A DNA stretch of 64,000 nt from the NCBI GenBank assembly GCA_028286395.1, contig JAQBRS010000001.1, positions 61,650-125,649 of the forward strand, in the 5' to 3' direction. The stretch comes from Candidatus Saccharimonadota bacterium. Lineage in GTDB: Bacteria; Patescibacteriota; Saccharimonadia; Saccharimonadales; Saccharimonadaceae. This document shows, one piece after another, positions 1-8,653 of this stretch. The notes under the pieces were generated by a model. It saw only the letters and a program-made list of their open reading frames with translations, ran no database searches and had not been told where the DNA came from. The translations under genes were made by a program, and so were the position numbers. The number at the start of each line of letters is the position of its first letter. Position 1 is the stretch's first letter.

Positions 1-29
1 ATTACGTCCCTCTCTGTTCAAGTGGTCTT

Positions 30-58
30 AGTATACCAAACTACCCACCGGATTGCAA
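30..58 (-). promoter_or_regulatory. Leftward promoter leading out of the window
   Basis: On the minus strand TTGCAA (58..53) and TATACT (35..30) are separated by 17 bases, and TG one base before the -10 makes it an extended -10. It would drive a gene left of the window. Confidence 0.55.
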
Positions 59-66
59 TCATATAA

Positions 67-95
67 TTGACTTTATATCGTTAAAGTGTTATAAT
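67..95 (+). promoter_or_regulatory. Consensus promoter of the 160-714 gene
   Basis: TTGACT (67-72), a 17-base spacer and TATAAT (90-95) preceded by TGT give a near-perfect sigma-70/SigA promoter with an extended -10. Transcription should start near 102, leaving a leader of about 58 bases before the GTG. Confidence 0.8.
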
Positions 96-159
96 CTAGG
101 TATAACTATGACGCCCACCACCCCGGTGAGAGCGCAAGTGAACCTGTTAGGACAACAAA

Positions 160-714
160 GTGAGTCAGGAAACGCTACATGGTCTACTCGGCTGGTTTTT
201 AATCGTTGCGTCGATCTGGATGACCTGTCTGGCCTTGCAACAAGTGGCCCTGCTTGCGCTTCGGTTGGTGAGAACCATTCGGACGCTGAGTGGACGTCGC
301 TTGAACAAGATCAAGCAGAAGTTCAGCGACGAAGAGGATCGCATTGGCGAAGAGGTCGAACCCATGTTCGAACTCTGGTGGAGCGAGATCGGCAAGAAGA
401 TCGTCGAAAACAGCCCAAGCCTCTACGAGAATGTCGTCTTGCCTCCAGGTATCGACGAGATTCCCGAGCAGGTGAAAGCGATGGTGGCGGGCCCAGCCCT
501 CCACTTCATCTCGCAGAGCGCCCAGGAGTTCGCCATCCACCTCGCAAGCAAGCCGTCACACGACGCCTTCATCGAGGAGGTACGTCGTATCGACAGCAAG
601 ATGGCAGCCTCCTATTTGGAGCAGTATGAGATGCACCTAGACGAGCACCGCAGTCAGCTGGCAGATCTCGGTATCAACATCGCCGAGTTCGAGGCGCAGT
701 TCAGCGCCGCCTAG
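160..714 (+). CDS. Hypothetical membrane-anchored protein, GC-rich stand-alone gene
   Basis: I do not recognise a family. The 184-residue product has one hydrophobic segment at about residues 8-35, then a basic stretch (RRLNKIKQK) and an acidic, helical soluble domain, so it is probably anchored by its N-terminus with the rest in the cytoplasm. The start is GTG, with AGGA 7 bases upstream. The gene stands alone between its own consensus promoter and a strong hairpin. Its third codon positions are mostly G or C, unlike the neighbours, which suggests transfer or strong expression selection. It shares this design with the genes at 30904 and 35996. Confidence 0.7.
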   Translation: MSQETLHGLLGWFLIVASIWMTCLALQQVALLALRLVRTIRTLSGRRLNKIKQKFSDEEDRIGEEVEPMFELWWSEIGKKIVENSPSLYENVVLPPGIDEIPEQVKAMVAGPALHFISQSAQEFAIHLASKPSHDAFIEEVRRIDSKMAASYLEQYEMHLDEHRSQLADLGINIAEFEAQFSAA

Positions 715-717
715 GAT

Positions 718-745
718 GTGTGGGGTGACTTCGGTCACCCCACAC
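718..745 (+). terminator. Perfect 12-bp hairpin with UUCG loop
   Basis: GTGTGGGGTGAC and GTCACCCCACAC pair perfectly around a cUUCGg tetraloop, starting 3 bases after the stop codon. No U-tract follows, so it may stabilise the mRNA end rather than terminate on its own. Confidence 0.75.
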
Positions 746-789
746 CCGCCTTCAAACGCTCCCCGTTCACTCAGTTGTCCCGTTCAGGG

Positions 790-809
790 GCCCGGCTTTT
801 TTGCCGGGC
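790..809. terminator. Bidirectional intrinsic terminator
   Basis: GCCCGGC and GCCGGGC flank a TTTTTT loop, and CTTATTTT follows on the plus strand. It lies between the convergent stops of the 160-714 gene and the UDG gene. Confidence 0.7.
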
Positions 810-1388
810 TTATTTTAATTGACGGATGATTTCAGGAACTTTGAGGAAATCATCGATCAGCGTCTGACGCAGACTGCCATTATAAAGGGCTGCTGCTGGA
901 TGAAATAACGGCATAATGACGATTTTATGATCTCCAAATTGAATTCTTTTTGGCTGACCATGGATTTCCCCTATCTTCATGCCGGGCAGGAAGTATTCCA
1001 TGCTATGGCGACCCAAGGTAATAACCACTTTCGGGTTAATAATTTGGAGCTGCTTTAAAAGGTATGGCCAAAAAACAGCTTTCTCCTCCGGGAGCGGGTC
1101 ACGATTATTCGGTGGTCGATACTTTACGATGTTCGTAATATAGACGTCTTTTCGCTCTAACCCAGCGGCAGCCAGCATCTCATTCAAGAACTTTCCCGCG
1201 GCGCCAACAAACGGAAGTCCGGTTTCGTCCTCTTTTTTACCTGGCGCTTCGCCGATAAACACAATGTCCGAATTAAGATTACCGTCCCCCATAACAAGGT
1301 TTGTCGCCTGCATGGCCAAATCTGGACAGACATTCTTTTCGCGAATGTCTGTCGCAATTTGCTCAAGCTGAGTGTATTTCGAGTCCAT
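810..1388 (-). CDS. Uracil-DNA glycosylase, family-4-like, without the Fe-S ligands
   Basis: This 192-residue protein should remove uracil from DNA in base-excision repair. The family signature is clear: GEAPGKKEDETGLPFVG at about 47-62, then VYITNIVKYRPP, and HPAAALYN near the C-terminus. Family 4 enzymes normally bind a 4Fe-4S cluster through four cysteines. Here only Cys21 remains. The second ligand position is Leu, the VKCRPP cysteine is Tyr90, and the fourth is Phe106 or Trp107. The fold may therefore be held without a cluster. The start is supported by AAGGGAAG just upstream. Confidence 0.85.
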   Translation of the reverse strand: MDSKYTQLEQIATDIREKNVCPDLAMQATNLVMGDGNLNSDIVFIGEAPGKKEDETGLPFVGAAGKFLNEMLAAAGLERKDVYITNIVKYRPPNNRDPLPEEKAVFWPYLLKQLQIINPKVVITLGRHSMEYFLPGMKIGEIHGQPKRIQFGDHKIVIMPLFHPAAALYNGSLRQTLIDDFLKVPEIIRQLK

Positions 1389-1432
1389 ACTTCCCTTCTA
1401 GCATAGCAGGAGAGAAGATGATGAAACTAGTG

Positions 1433-2551
1433 CTACTTTTTGTTGAGCTTGTCAGTGACTGCTTGACCGAGGGCATTGAGCGTATCACTCAAAGAGACAT
1501 CCTTAGTTTTAGCATCGAGGTCGTCTGACATCTTTGATGCTGCAGTAGAAAGCTTGTCAGATGAAGCCGATATGGCACTGATCGCAGCGAGCTTCTGTGA
1601 GCTTGTCGACGAGCTTGACTCATAAATCTTCATCTGAGGAAGGATCTCCCCGTATACGGCAACAGTGGAATCGACAAAGGCTTTGAGTGTTGGGTCACCA
1701 ATGTCCTGAATTCCCTTGTAGATATCGATCGTCTTCTGAATATTAACGGAGTTGAAACTACTCGAACCTGAACCGAGGGCAGTGACCTGGTCAGTTGCAG
1801 TGATGAAACGATCAAGTGACGGGATGAAGACATCGCCGAAAGCAATGTATGCTTTTGCCTTTGTATCATATGCCTTGTACTTCGCATTGAGGTCTTTATC
1901 CACCTTAAGTGCTTTGAGGTCACCGAGTTTTGCATTCTCGGTTTTGAAATCAGCGTAAGCAGTTTTTGCCGCATCGACAGTGTCTTTAGATGAACCGCTT
2001 GAGATGTTGTCGCCAGCTGAGTACTTATCGCGAAGTGCACTGACTTGGTCGTAAGCCTTTTGGTAGTCGGCGTGTGAGACGTTAAAGAAGATAAAGTAGA
2101 CCGCAAGGGCTGCTCCACCAAGCACAATCAACGCACCAACAATAGCGCTAATGAGTATGATCAACTTCTTCTTTGATTTTCCGCCAGGTGCTTGTAGTGG
2201 ATCACTATTCGGTGATGAACCGATGGTCGTAGGAGCTGCCGGCGTCGCAGCTGCAGCAAATGGATTCACTGGGGCATCGGAGCTGGCTGGAGGAGCACCG
2301 AATGGATTAGCTGCTGGTGCTTCAGTAGGCGTTTCAGTTGGAGCGGGCGTCCCAAAAGATGACGCACCAAAACCACCTTGAGAGGCTCCAGGTGCTGGCT
2401 GTTCTACGGGAGCAGTTGGTGCTTCTGGCGCAGGCGCTTCAATCGGCGCTTCAACTGGGGCAGACGTCGGTTCAAATGGTGTTTGCGGCACTTCAGAAGC
2501 TGGCTGCTCTGGTTGCGGTTGCTCTGGTTGATTTGGATCTGTTGGATTCAT
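1433..2551 (-). CDS. Hypothetical membrane protein with Pro/Ala/Glu-rich N-terminus
   Basis: No family recognised. I start it at the ATG preceded by AGGGGGC 5 bases upstream (MNPTDPNQ), 7 codons inside the listed ORF, giving 372 residues. The first ~125 residues are low-complexity Pro/Ala/Glu/Thr repeats. A Lys-rich turn and one transmembrane helix (LIILISAIVGALIVLGGAAL) follow at roughly 130-155. The rest is a Lys/Asp/Ser-rich, mostly helical domain without cysteines. This N-in topology, with a disordered cytoplasmic arm and an external domain, resembles other proteins here (27236, 63250). Its role is unknown. Confidence 0.65.
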   Translation of the reverse strand: MNPTDPNQPEQPQPEQPASEVPQTPFEPTSAPVEAPIEAPAPEAPTAPVEQPAPGASQGGFGASSFGTPAPTETPTEAPAANPFGAPPASSDAPVNPFAAAATPAAPTTIGSSPNSDPLQAPGGKSKKKLIILISAIVGALIVLGGAALAVYFIFFNVSHADYQKAYDQVSALRDKYSAGDNISSGSSKDTVDAAKTAYADFKTENAKLGDLKALKVDKDLNAKYKAYDTKAKAYIAFGDVFIPSLDRFITATDQVTALGSGSSSFNSVNIQKTIDIYKGIQDIGDPTLKAFVDSTVAVYGEILPQMKIYESSSSTSSQKLAAISAISASSDKLSTAASKMSDDLDAKTKDVSLSDTLNALGQAVTDKLNKK

Positions 2552-2634
2552 GTTGCCCCCTACTGGATGCACAGTATGCTTATATTCTGTTGAATATCAG
2601 TATACAGAGCCATAACGCTTGTGGCTAGAGTGAA

Positions 2635-4746
2635 CTAGAGGTCTTTAAGACTGAGGCTAAGGCGGCCACGGTCATCGATGCCGATGAGCTTCGCTTTCAC
2701 GATTTGGCCTTCAGTCAAGACATCTTCGACTCGCTCAACACGTTCTTTAGAAAGTTCAGAGATGTGCACCATCCCATCGGTACCAGGCATGATGTTGATG
2801 AAGGCGCCAAAGTCTTTGATACTGACAACTTTACCTTCGTAAATTGTGCCAATTTCAGGATCTTCGGTCAGTGAACGGATCCAATCAATCGCCTTTTGAA
2901 TGTTCTTAGCGTCAGAACCAGCAACAGTAATTAGTCCGTCTTCCTTGATGTCGATTTCGGCACCGGTTTCAGCAGTAATCTTGTTGATCACTTCTCCACC
3001 CTTACCAATAACTGCACCGATCTTACCTGGATCAATCTTGATCTTCTCAATACGTGGCGCAAATGGACTGAGTTCTTTACGAGGCTCAGCAAGTGTTGTG
3101 AGCATGTGCTTCAAGATGTGTGCACGACCAACTTTCGCCGTCAAAAGTGCATCGCGAAGGATTTCCACAGGTAGCCCGTGAACCTTCATATCCATTTGGA
3201 GTGCCGTGATACCCGTAGCGGTTCCGGCAGACTTAAAGTCCATATCACCAGCGAAATCTTCAGCGTCCGCAATGTCAGAAAGAATGTATGGCTTGTCGCC
3301 GTCCATCATGAGTCCCATAGCGATACCTGATACGGGTGCTTTGATTGGCACTCCGGCATCCATGAGTGCCAAGATTGAGCTACACGTCGCAGCCATTGAT
3401 GTTGAGCCGTTTTGGCTCATGATCTCGGTGACGCTACGAATAGCGTATGGGAAATCTTCTTCGGCAGGAAGCACAGGCAATACCGCACGCTCAGCAAGGT
3501 AGCCGTGTCCGATTTCTCGGCGACCTGGACCACCAAGGCGTTGCACTTCACCGACTGTGTAGCCAGGTGCGTTGTAGTGGTGCATGTAACGACGTTCGCC
3601 GTCTGATACCTCCATTGTGTCAACGAGTTGTGCGTAACTAAGCGGTGCTAATGTCACGATGTTCAGGCCTTGTGTCATTCCACGGGTGAACAATGATGAT
3701 CCGTGCGTGCGAGGTAATACCCCTACTTCGCTCGAAAGTTGACGAATTTCGTCGAACTTACGACCGTCTGGACGAAGGTTGTCGTCAACGATACCACGAC
3801 GAACATCTTTGTGAACGGCAGACGTAAAGGCTTCATCGTACTCACCCTTGAGGGCTTTGTATTCGTCTTCACCGATTTTCTCAACCATATCAATGTGTAA
3901 TGCCCATCGAAGCTGGTTCACTAGTTCGTTGCGTTCAGCGTATGGCTTACGAATCGCTTCGCCTAATTTGCCGTGAACCCACTCATTCACGACTGCTTGA
4001 ATATCTTCGTTTGGAAGCGTCAGCGTGTATTCTTGTGCAATAGGTGCAATTTTTGCAGCCAGTTCTTTTTGGAGTTTAATTGCAGGCTGGTAGTGTTCGA
4101 ATGCCCACGCGAGTGCATCAGCAACAACTTCTTCTGGCACTTGGTCAGCACCAGCCTCAACCATCGTGATACCACTTTCGATACCAGCAACGACAAGATC
4201 GAGATCGCTTGTGGCGCGCTCTTCAGGACTAAGGAATGCTTTGAATTCACCATTTACTCGGCCAATACGAAGTCCAGAAACAGGACCATCAAACGGTGTC
4301 CCAGTCAGCATCAAAGCAGCGCTTGCTGCAATCATACCAACCATGTCAGGACGGAAAGATGGGTCCATCGAAAGGACGCTTGCAACTACTTGGACCTCTT
4401 GGCGATAGCCTTTTGGAAATAGTGGACGAATTGGGCGGTCAATAATACGACCGATCAGAATCGCTTCATCAGATGGACGACCTTCGCGTTTAATGAAACG
4501 GCTACCGCTGATTTTTCCAGCTGCATACATTTTTTCTTCATAGTCGATTGAGAGTGGGAAATAATCCAACACAATTGGACGAGTGCCGACTTGAGCTGTT
4601 CCAAGAACAACTGTGTCACCGTAGGTTACAAGCACTGAACCGGTACTTCGGAATCCAACGCGGTTCACTTCGAGCGTCAAAGGGCGACCCTCAAACTCGG
4701 TTGTTACTTTAATAATATCCTTACCGTAAGGGTTAATTGTTGCCAT
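2635..4746 (-). CDS. pnp: Polyribonucleotide nucleotidyltransferase (PNPase)
   Basis: Degrades RNA 3'-to-5' by phosphorolysis and can add tails. The 703 residues have the full bacterial layout: two RNase PH-like cores joined by a helical domain, a KH domain with GKGG (IGAVIGKGGEVINKI, about 580-600), and a C-terminal S1 domain (YEGKVVSIKDFGAFINI). Length is normal. An AAGGAG Shine-Dalgarno sits 8 bases before the ATG. With Orn (28197-28763) it would supply much of the cell's RNA turnover. Confidence 0.97.
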   Translation of the reverse strand: MATINPYGKDIIKVTTEFEGRPLTLEVNRVGFRSTGSVLVTYGDTVVLGTAQVGTRPIVLDYFPLSIDYEEKMYAAGKISGSRFIKREGRPSDEAILIGRIIDRPIRPLFPKGYRQEVQVVASVLSMDPSFRPDMVGMIAASAALMLTGTPFDGPVSGLRIGRVNGEFKAFLSPEERATSDLDLVVAGIESGITMVEAGADQVPEEVVADALAWAFEHYQPAIKLQKELAAKIAPIAQEYTLTLPNEDIQAVVNEWVHGKLGEAIRKPYAERNELVNQLRWALHIDMVEKIGEDEYKALKGEYDEAFTSAVHKDVRRGIVDDNLRPDGRKFDEIRQLSSEVGVLPRTHGSSLFTRGMTQGLNIVTLAPLSYAQLVDTMEVSDGERRYMHHYNAPGYTVGEVQRLGGPGRREIGHGYLAERAVLPVLPAEEDFPYAIRSVTEIMSQNGSTSMAATCSSILALMDAGVPIKAPVSGIAMGLMMDGDKPYILSDIADAEDFAGDMDFKSAGTATGITALQMDMKVHGLPVEILRDALLTAKVGRAHILKHMLTTLAEPRKELSPFAPRIEKIKIDPGKIGAVIGKGGEVINKITAETGAEIDIKEDGLITVAGSDAKNIQKAIDWIRSLTEDPEIGTIYEGKVVSIKDFGAFINIMPGTDGMVHISELSKERVERVEDVLTEGQIVKAKLIGIDDRGRLSLSLKDL

Positions 4747-4852
4747 TTCTTAGGCTCCTTCTTTTTAACGCACGAACGAAGGTAACGGGTGTACACGTTT
4801 TTTCAAAAAAAACATCTGCATCCAGCACCTCTTCATGCTTGTTTACTGCTCT

Positions 4853-4861
4853 ATTATACCA
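4853..4861 (-). promoter_or_regulatory. Extended -10 promoter of pnp; divergent intergenic region
   Basis: On the minus strand TGGTATAAT is an ideal extended -10, giving a pnp leader of roughly 100 bases. The rest of the 245-base gap (4747-4991) holds two CGGACGG copies and a GGTTC/GAACC inverted pair at 4908-4943, whose purpose I cannot tell, and the GGAGG site of the NUDIX gene. Confidence 0.55.
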
Positions 4862-4991
4862 CTGTTAAGTGTGATATTATTTTTAATACTATGAACCAAT
4901 GATCGGACGGTTCCTCTACGCGCATACGTTCGGACGGCCGAACCAATCGCGCTTACTTACAACACAATTCAATTAATAATGGAGGTTCTTT

Positions 4992-5450
4992 ATGAACGCA
5001 AATCGACGCGTGGCAACACGGGGCATCATTTATCGTGACGGCAAAATACTTGCCACAAAGCAAAAAGATGATGACGGAAATGAAGCCGAAAACTGGGCGA
5101 CATTCGGCGGCGGGCTCGATCCGCAAGAATCATTAGTTGCCGGATTGCACCGTGAGATGCTCGAGGAAACAGGAATTACGCCAAAAATTGGTAAGTTACT
5201 ATTTATCCAACAATTCTCAGACCCAGACGATAAGGCAAAGGAACACCTGGAATTCTTTTTTCTTATCGAAAACACAGAGGACTATGAATCGATAGACCTA
5301 GCCGCTACAACCCATGGAATGATCGAAATAGCGCGATCAGACTTCGTTGATCCGAAAACAAATTTCATTATGCCCGTATTTCTACAAGAAATAGACATAA
5401 AGGATCATATCGAGAACGATCGACCTATCTATATCCATAACGAGTTATAA
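4992..5450 (+). CDS. NUDIX hydrolase
   Basis: A 152-residue Nudix-fold pyrophosphohydrolase. The Nudix box reads GLDPQESLVAGLHREMLEET, continuing GI, close to the GX5EX7REUXEEXGU pattern, so the metal-binding glutamates are present. The beta strands before it (TRGIIYRDGKILATKQK) are typical. Substrate cannot be read from the sequence; housecleaning of damaged or surplus nucleotides is the usual role. GGAGG lies 6 bases before the ATG. The gene converges on rpsO. Confidence 0.9.
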   Translation: MNANRRVATRGIIYRDGKILATKQKDDDGNEAENWATFGGGLDPQESLVAGLHREMLEETGITPKIGKLLFIQQFSDPDDKAKEHLEFFFLIENTEDYESIDLAATTHGMIEIARSDFVDPKTNFIMPVFLQEIDIKDHIENDRPIYIHNEL

Positions 5451-5464
5451 GAGGTTACGGTCGT

Positions 5465-5496
5465 AAAAAAAGAACTCCGTATTATTTACGGAGTCC
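5465..5496 (-). terminator. rpsO terminator with the stop codon in its loop
   Basis: On the minus strand the arms GGACTCCGTA and TACGGAGTTC pair around AATAA, and a run of T follows. The rpsO TAA lies inside the loop, so the last codons of the gene form the 5' arm of its own terminator. Confidence 0.8.
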
Positions 5497-5748
5497 AAGT
5501 TTTGCGACGGTAGCTTTATAAGCTTCGAAGTCTTTGGCTTCGAGGTATTTCAGAAGCTTTTTACGACGTGCCACCATTTGGATCAACCCGCGACGACCCA
5601 TGTGGTCGTGCTTGTTTGTCTGTAGGTGAAGTGTCACTTCTTTAATACGAGTCGTCAGCACAGACGCTTGGGCTTGTGGGCTACCAACGTCTGTTTTGTG
5701 TGTCTGCGTTAGCTTGAAGGCCGCGGCTTTGTTTTCTGCTGTAATCAT
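5482..5748 (-). CDS. rpsO: 30S ribosomal protein S15
   Basis: Small-subunit protein that binds 16S rRNA early in assembly. I use the ATG at 5748 (MITAENKAAAF), giving the usual 88 residues; the 37 extra codons of the longer ORF have no S15 similarity. Typical S15 features include TDVGSPQAQ, TLHLQTNKHDHMGRRGL and RRKKLLKYL. A TACAAT -10 ends 9 bases before this ATG, so the leader is very short. Confidence 0.96.
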   Translation of the reverse strand: MITAENKAAAFKLTQTHKTDVGSPQAQASVLTTRIKEVTLHLQTNKHDHMGRRGLIQMVARRKKLLKYLEAKDFEAYKATVAKLGLRK

Positions 5749-5858
5749 CAGGTGTGTATTGTACCAGAATTCTCTCACCCTTTCAAGGGGGTGCCTTAAA
5801 TGATGTGTGCGAGCCAAAATGACAAGAGCCTTAAGACAAGTTTTAATTAGCATGAGCA

Positions 5859-5887
5859 TTGACTTTTGATCTGTTCTATGCTATTAT
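5859..5887 (+). promoter_or_regulatory. Promoter of the VirB6-like gene
   Basis: TTGACT (5859-5864), a 17-base spacer and TATTAT (5882-5887). The ATG begins 10 bases after the -10, so the transcript would start within about 3 bases of the start codon. Confidence 0.7.
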
Positions 5888-5896
5888 TATGCCGAT

Positions 5897-8653
5897 ATGG
5901 AACGAGTGTGGTCCACTTCGCGCCGAGGGTTCTCCGTGCGTAGTATCTTAACGTTTGTCTTGACCGTGTTCATCGCGGCCTTGTTGTGGGCAACCTTCGG
6001 TAGTCACACCCTTACGCACGCGGCTAACGCGTCACCCGCGACCTGGAAAGGCGACAGTATTCTTTATGACGGCCACCAGTACTTCGCCGCACCTGACGCC
6101 ACCTCTGGAAATAGCCTCGGATTGCCTCAAGGCACTCACTACTACGTCTATCTTCCCGATGTAAACGGCACCGCGCCAAAGACACAAAAAGCATTTGTGA
6201 TCTATTTCACACCGGGAACAGACCCTCCAACAGAGAAGTCTGCGTCTTACGCAACGTACACGTTCACCCTAAGCACCAAACAATACTCTAACCCCGCTGG
6301 CAAGCAAACAATTACTGTTACTCCGCAAGGAAGTGAGAGTAGTTATAGTTCTTGTACTATTCAAGGTATCGGCTGGATCATCTGCCCTATTACGACATTC
6401 CTCGCAGATGGCATGGATAATATCTTTAATATTGTTAAGGGTTTCCTTGTCGTACAGCCCGTAAACACAACAAATACGAACAATGATCTTTACCTCGCCT
6501 GGAATGTCATGCGAAGCGTTGCTAATGTCGCATTTATTATTGTCTTCCTGATCATCATCTACTCACAGATCACGAATGTGGGCATCTCTAACTACGGCCT
6601 CAAGAAGCTCCTCCCTCGTCTGATCATCGCCGCCGTTCTTGTGAATATGTCGTACATTATCTGTGCGGCCGCTCTCGATATCTCAAACATCCTCGGCTAT
6701 GCGTTCCAGGACTTGTTTAACACCATTCGCGAAAATACTTTTAATATCAGTAACGAGACATGGAAAGATTCAGCCGGAATGGGCTGGTCTGCCATTACCG
6801 CATTCGTACTATCCGGCGGTGTTGCAGGTGCAGGACTACTGATCGCAACAGGTGGAACTGTTGCTGGAGCCATTTACCTTCTTATTCCTATCCTTATCGG
6901 CGTTATCACGACTGTCCTTCTTGTACTGCTTATCTTGGCGGCTCGTCAGGCGATCATCATTATCTTGATCGTTGTCGCACCACTAGCATTCGTGGCCTAC
7001 CTATTACCGAACACCGAACAGTGGTTCAAAAAGTGGCGTGAATTATTTATGACGATGCTCGTCTTCTTCCCCGCTTTCTCACTCGTATTCGGTGGCTCAC
7101 AACTCGCTGGTGGTATTATTATCCAAAACGCGACATCGATCATCACTGTTATCTTCGGACTTGCCATTCAAGTCGCTCCACTCGTTATCACTCCGCTTAT
7201 CCTGAAGCTTAGTGGTGGCCTCCTTGGTAAGATTGCTGGTATTGTCAACGATCCGCGCAAAGGCCTTCTGGACCGCACCAAGAAATGGTCTGGTGATCGT
7301 GCCGAAATGCACCGACGTCGTGGTATTGGTGATCCTAATCTGAAACGCAACCAGATCTTCCGTCGTGCTGCTCGTGGACTCGCGTACAACAACCACCGCG
7401 TTGAAAAGCGAACGGACCAGTATAAGGCTGGCTTCGACGAACATGCTGCGAAACGTGATATTTCTACTCGAGGCGGTCAGAAAGTTGAGTTCGAAACAGC
7501 GCTTTCAAAGCTTGCAACCGAGGAGATGCACAACGATCTTGGACAAGCTGTTCAAGAAGCGCGTGGCGGTAACGGTTCTGGACTAGCTCGACTTCGTGCT
7601 CAGGGTGTGAAGATTACAGCCGCTGACCGTGCGGTTGCTGAAGATAAGAAGATCACTGCCGAAGAGGCTCGACTACGTCGCTTTGTTGAGACTAAAGATG
7701 ATGGAAGCTACACTATCAAAGACCGTGCAATCGAGAAGTATGCTGCGAGTGTAACAAAACGTGCAGTTCACCTTGACCAAAGCTCTCGCGTTATCGCGAA
7801 CGCAACGGCGATTGCACAAAACCAACAGGTTACTCGTTACGCCGAGGCGATTGCAAACGAAAACGATGCTATCGCGAACACCTTCCTCAAGGTTCAAGCC
7901 GGTGGTATTGCTGGAGCTAAGGGACAAGCGGGCGCTCTTGCCGCGGCCTTTAAGGCACAGTCTGCCGCTCATGGTGAAGCTGTTGCGAATGCGAATAGCA
8001 TTCTTAGTCACTACAACTACGGTGATGATGTCATCGGCCAAATCGCCAAAGGCCAACAACCTGTCGGCGTTAAGTTTAAGGTGACTCCAACCCTGGAAGA
8101 GGCGGCTATCATGAAGATTGCCAGTGGATCAAATGCCGGTGCCCTTCTTGACCTCATGGAGAATATCCATATTGATGAGTCACTCGATAACCAAGACTTC
8201 CGCCAAGCATTTGCCGATGCGGTCCAAGTTAACTCAGCACGACCTAAGTTTGCGGGTGCAAGTATCCTCGCTGATATCAAGCAAGGTAAAGTTCCTGCTG
8301 ATGGCAAGAAGCGTATCGATACCTACGTTGCGCAAACCATTAATGCCGACAAGCTCAGCTCCGCCGACACATTGGTTGGTCAAGACCGTGATTACCTCAA
8401 GGCCGTCCTCAAGACTCTTAACAATAACGAATCAGACGAGACCATTACTAACGATGCGAAGATCAGCATGCTCAAGTCTATTGAGGAAATGCGTGCGAAC
8501 CCAATCTACTCTGGACGTATCGGTGAAAAGCGTATGGCTCTCAAGAAAATCGAGCGGCGACTTCGTCGAGATACCGGAATGCTTGATATTCCTGAAGGCG
8601 CACCTGATCCTTTCGAAATCGAAGACGACGAAGGTGACGAGAACAAAGCTTAA
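5897..8653 (+). CDS. VirB6/TrbL-like type IV secretion membrane protein
   Basis: A 918-residue polytopic protein. It has a signal-anchor at about 15-43, an external domain to about 155, roughly seven hydrophobic helices between 160 and 460 (for example ANVAFIIVFLIIIYSQ and AAVLVNMSYIICAAALDI), and a long charged cytoplasmic tail of about 450 residues. The central part resembles the VirB6/TrbL pore component of type IV secretion systems; the tail is not a known domain to me. No other T4SS gene lies in this window. Its stop overlaps the truB stop. The family call is by topology and sequence feel, not by a search. Confidence 0.6.
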   Translation: MERVWSTSRRGFSVRSILTFVLTVFIAALLWATFGSHTLTHAANASPATWKGDSILYDGHQYFAAPDATSGNSLGLPQGTHYYVYLPDVNGTAPKTQKAFVIYFTPGTDPPTEKSASYATYTFTLSTKQYSNPAGKQTITVTPQGSESSYSSCTIQGIGWIICPITTFLADGMDNIFNIVKGFLVVQPVNTTNTNNDLYLAWNVMRSVANVAFIIVFLIIIYSQITNVGISNYGLKKLLPRLIIAAVLVNMSYIICAAALDISNILGYAFQDLFNTIRENTFNISNETWKDSAGMGWSAITAFVLSGGVAGAGLLIATGGTVAGAIYLLIPILIGVITTVLLVLLILAARQAIIIILIVVAPLAFVAYLLPNTEQWFKKWRELFMTMLVFFPAFSLVFGGSQLAGGIIIQNATSIITVIFGLAIQVAPLVITPLILKLSGGLLGKIAGIVNDPRKGLLDRTKKWSGDRAEMHRRRGIGDPNLKRNQIFRRAARGLAYNNHRVEKRTDQYKAGFDEHAAKRDISTRGGQKVEFETALSKLATEEMHNDLGQAVQEARGGNGSGLARLRAQGVKITAADRAVAEDKKITAEEARLRRFVETKDDGSYTIKDRAIEKYAASVTKRAVHLDQSSRVIANATAIAQNQQVTRYAEAIANENDAIANTFLKVQAGGIAGAKGQAGALAAAFKAQSAAHGEAVANANSILSHYNYGDDVIGQIAKGQQPVGVKFKVTPTLEEAAIMKIASGSNAGALLDLMENIHIDESLDNQDFRQAFADAVQVNSARPKFAGASILADIKQGKVPADGKKRIDTYVAQTINADKLSSADTLVGQDRDYLKAVLKTLNNNESDETITNDAKISMLKSIEEMRANPIYSGRIGEKRMALKKIERRLRRDTGMLDIPEGAPDPFEIEDDEGDENKA

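Noticed and set aside
108-629. ORF of 173 residues overlapping the 160-714 gene
   Set aside because: Arg/Pro-rich shadow in another frame; the 160-714 frame has a ribosome site, a membrane helix and ends just before the hairpin.
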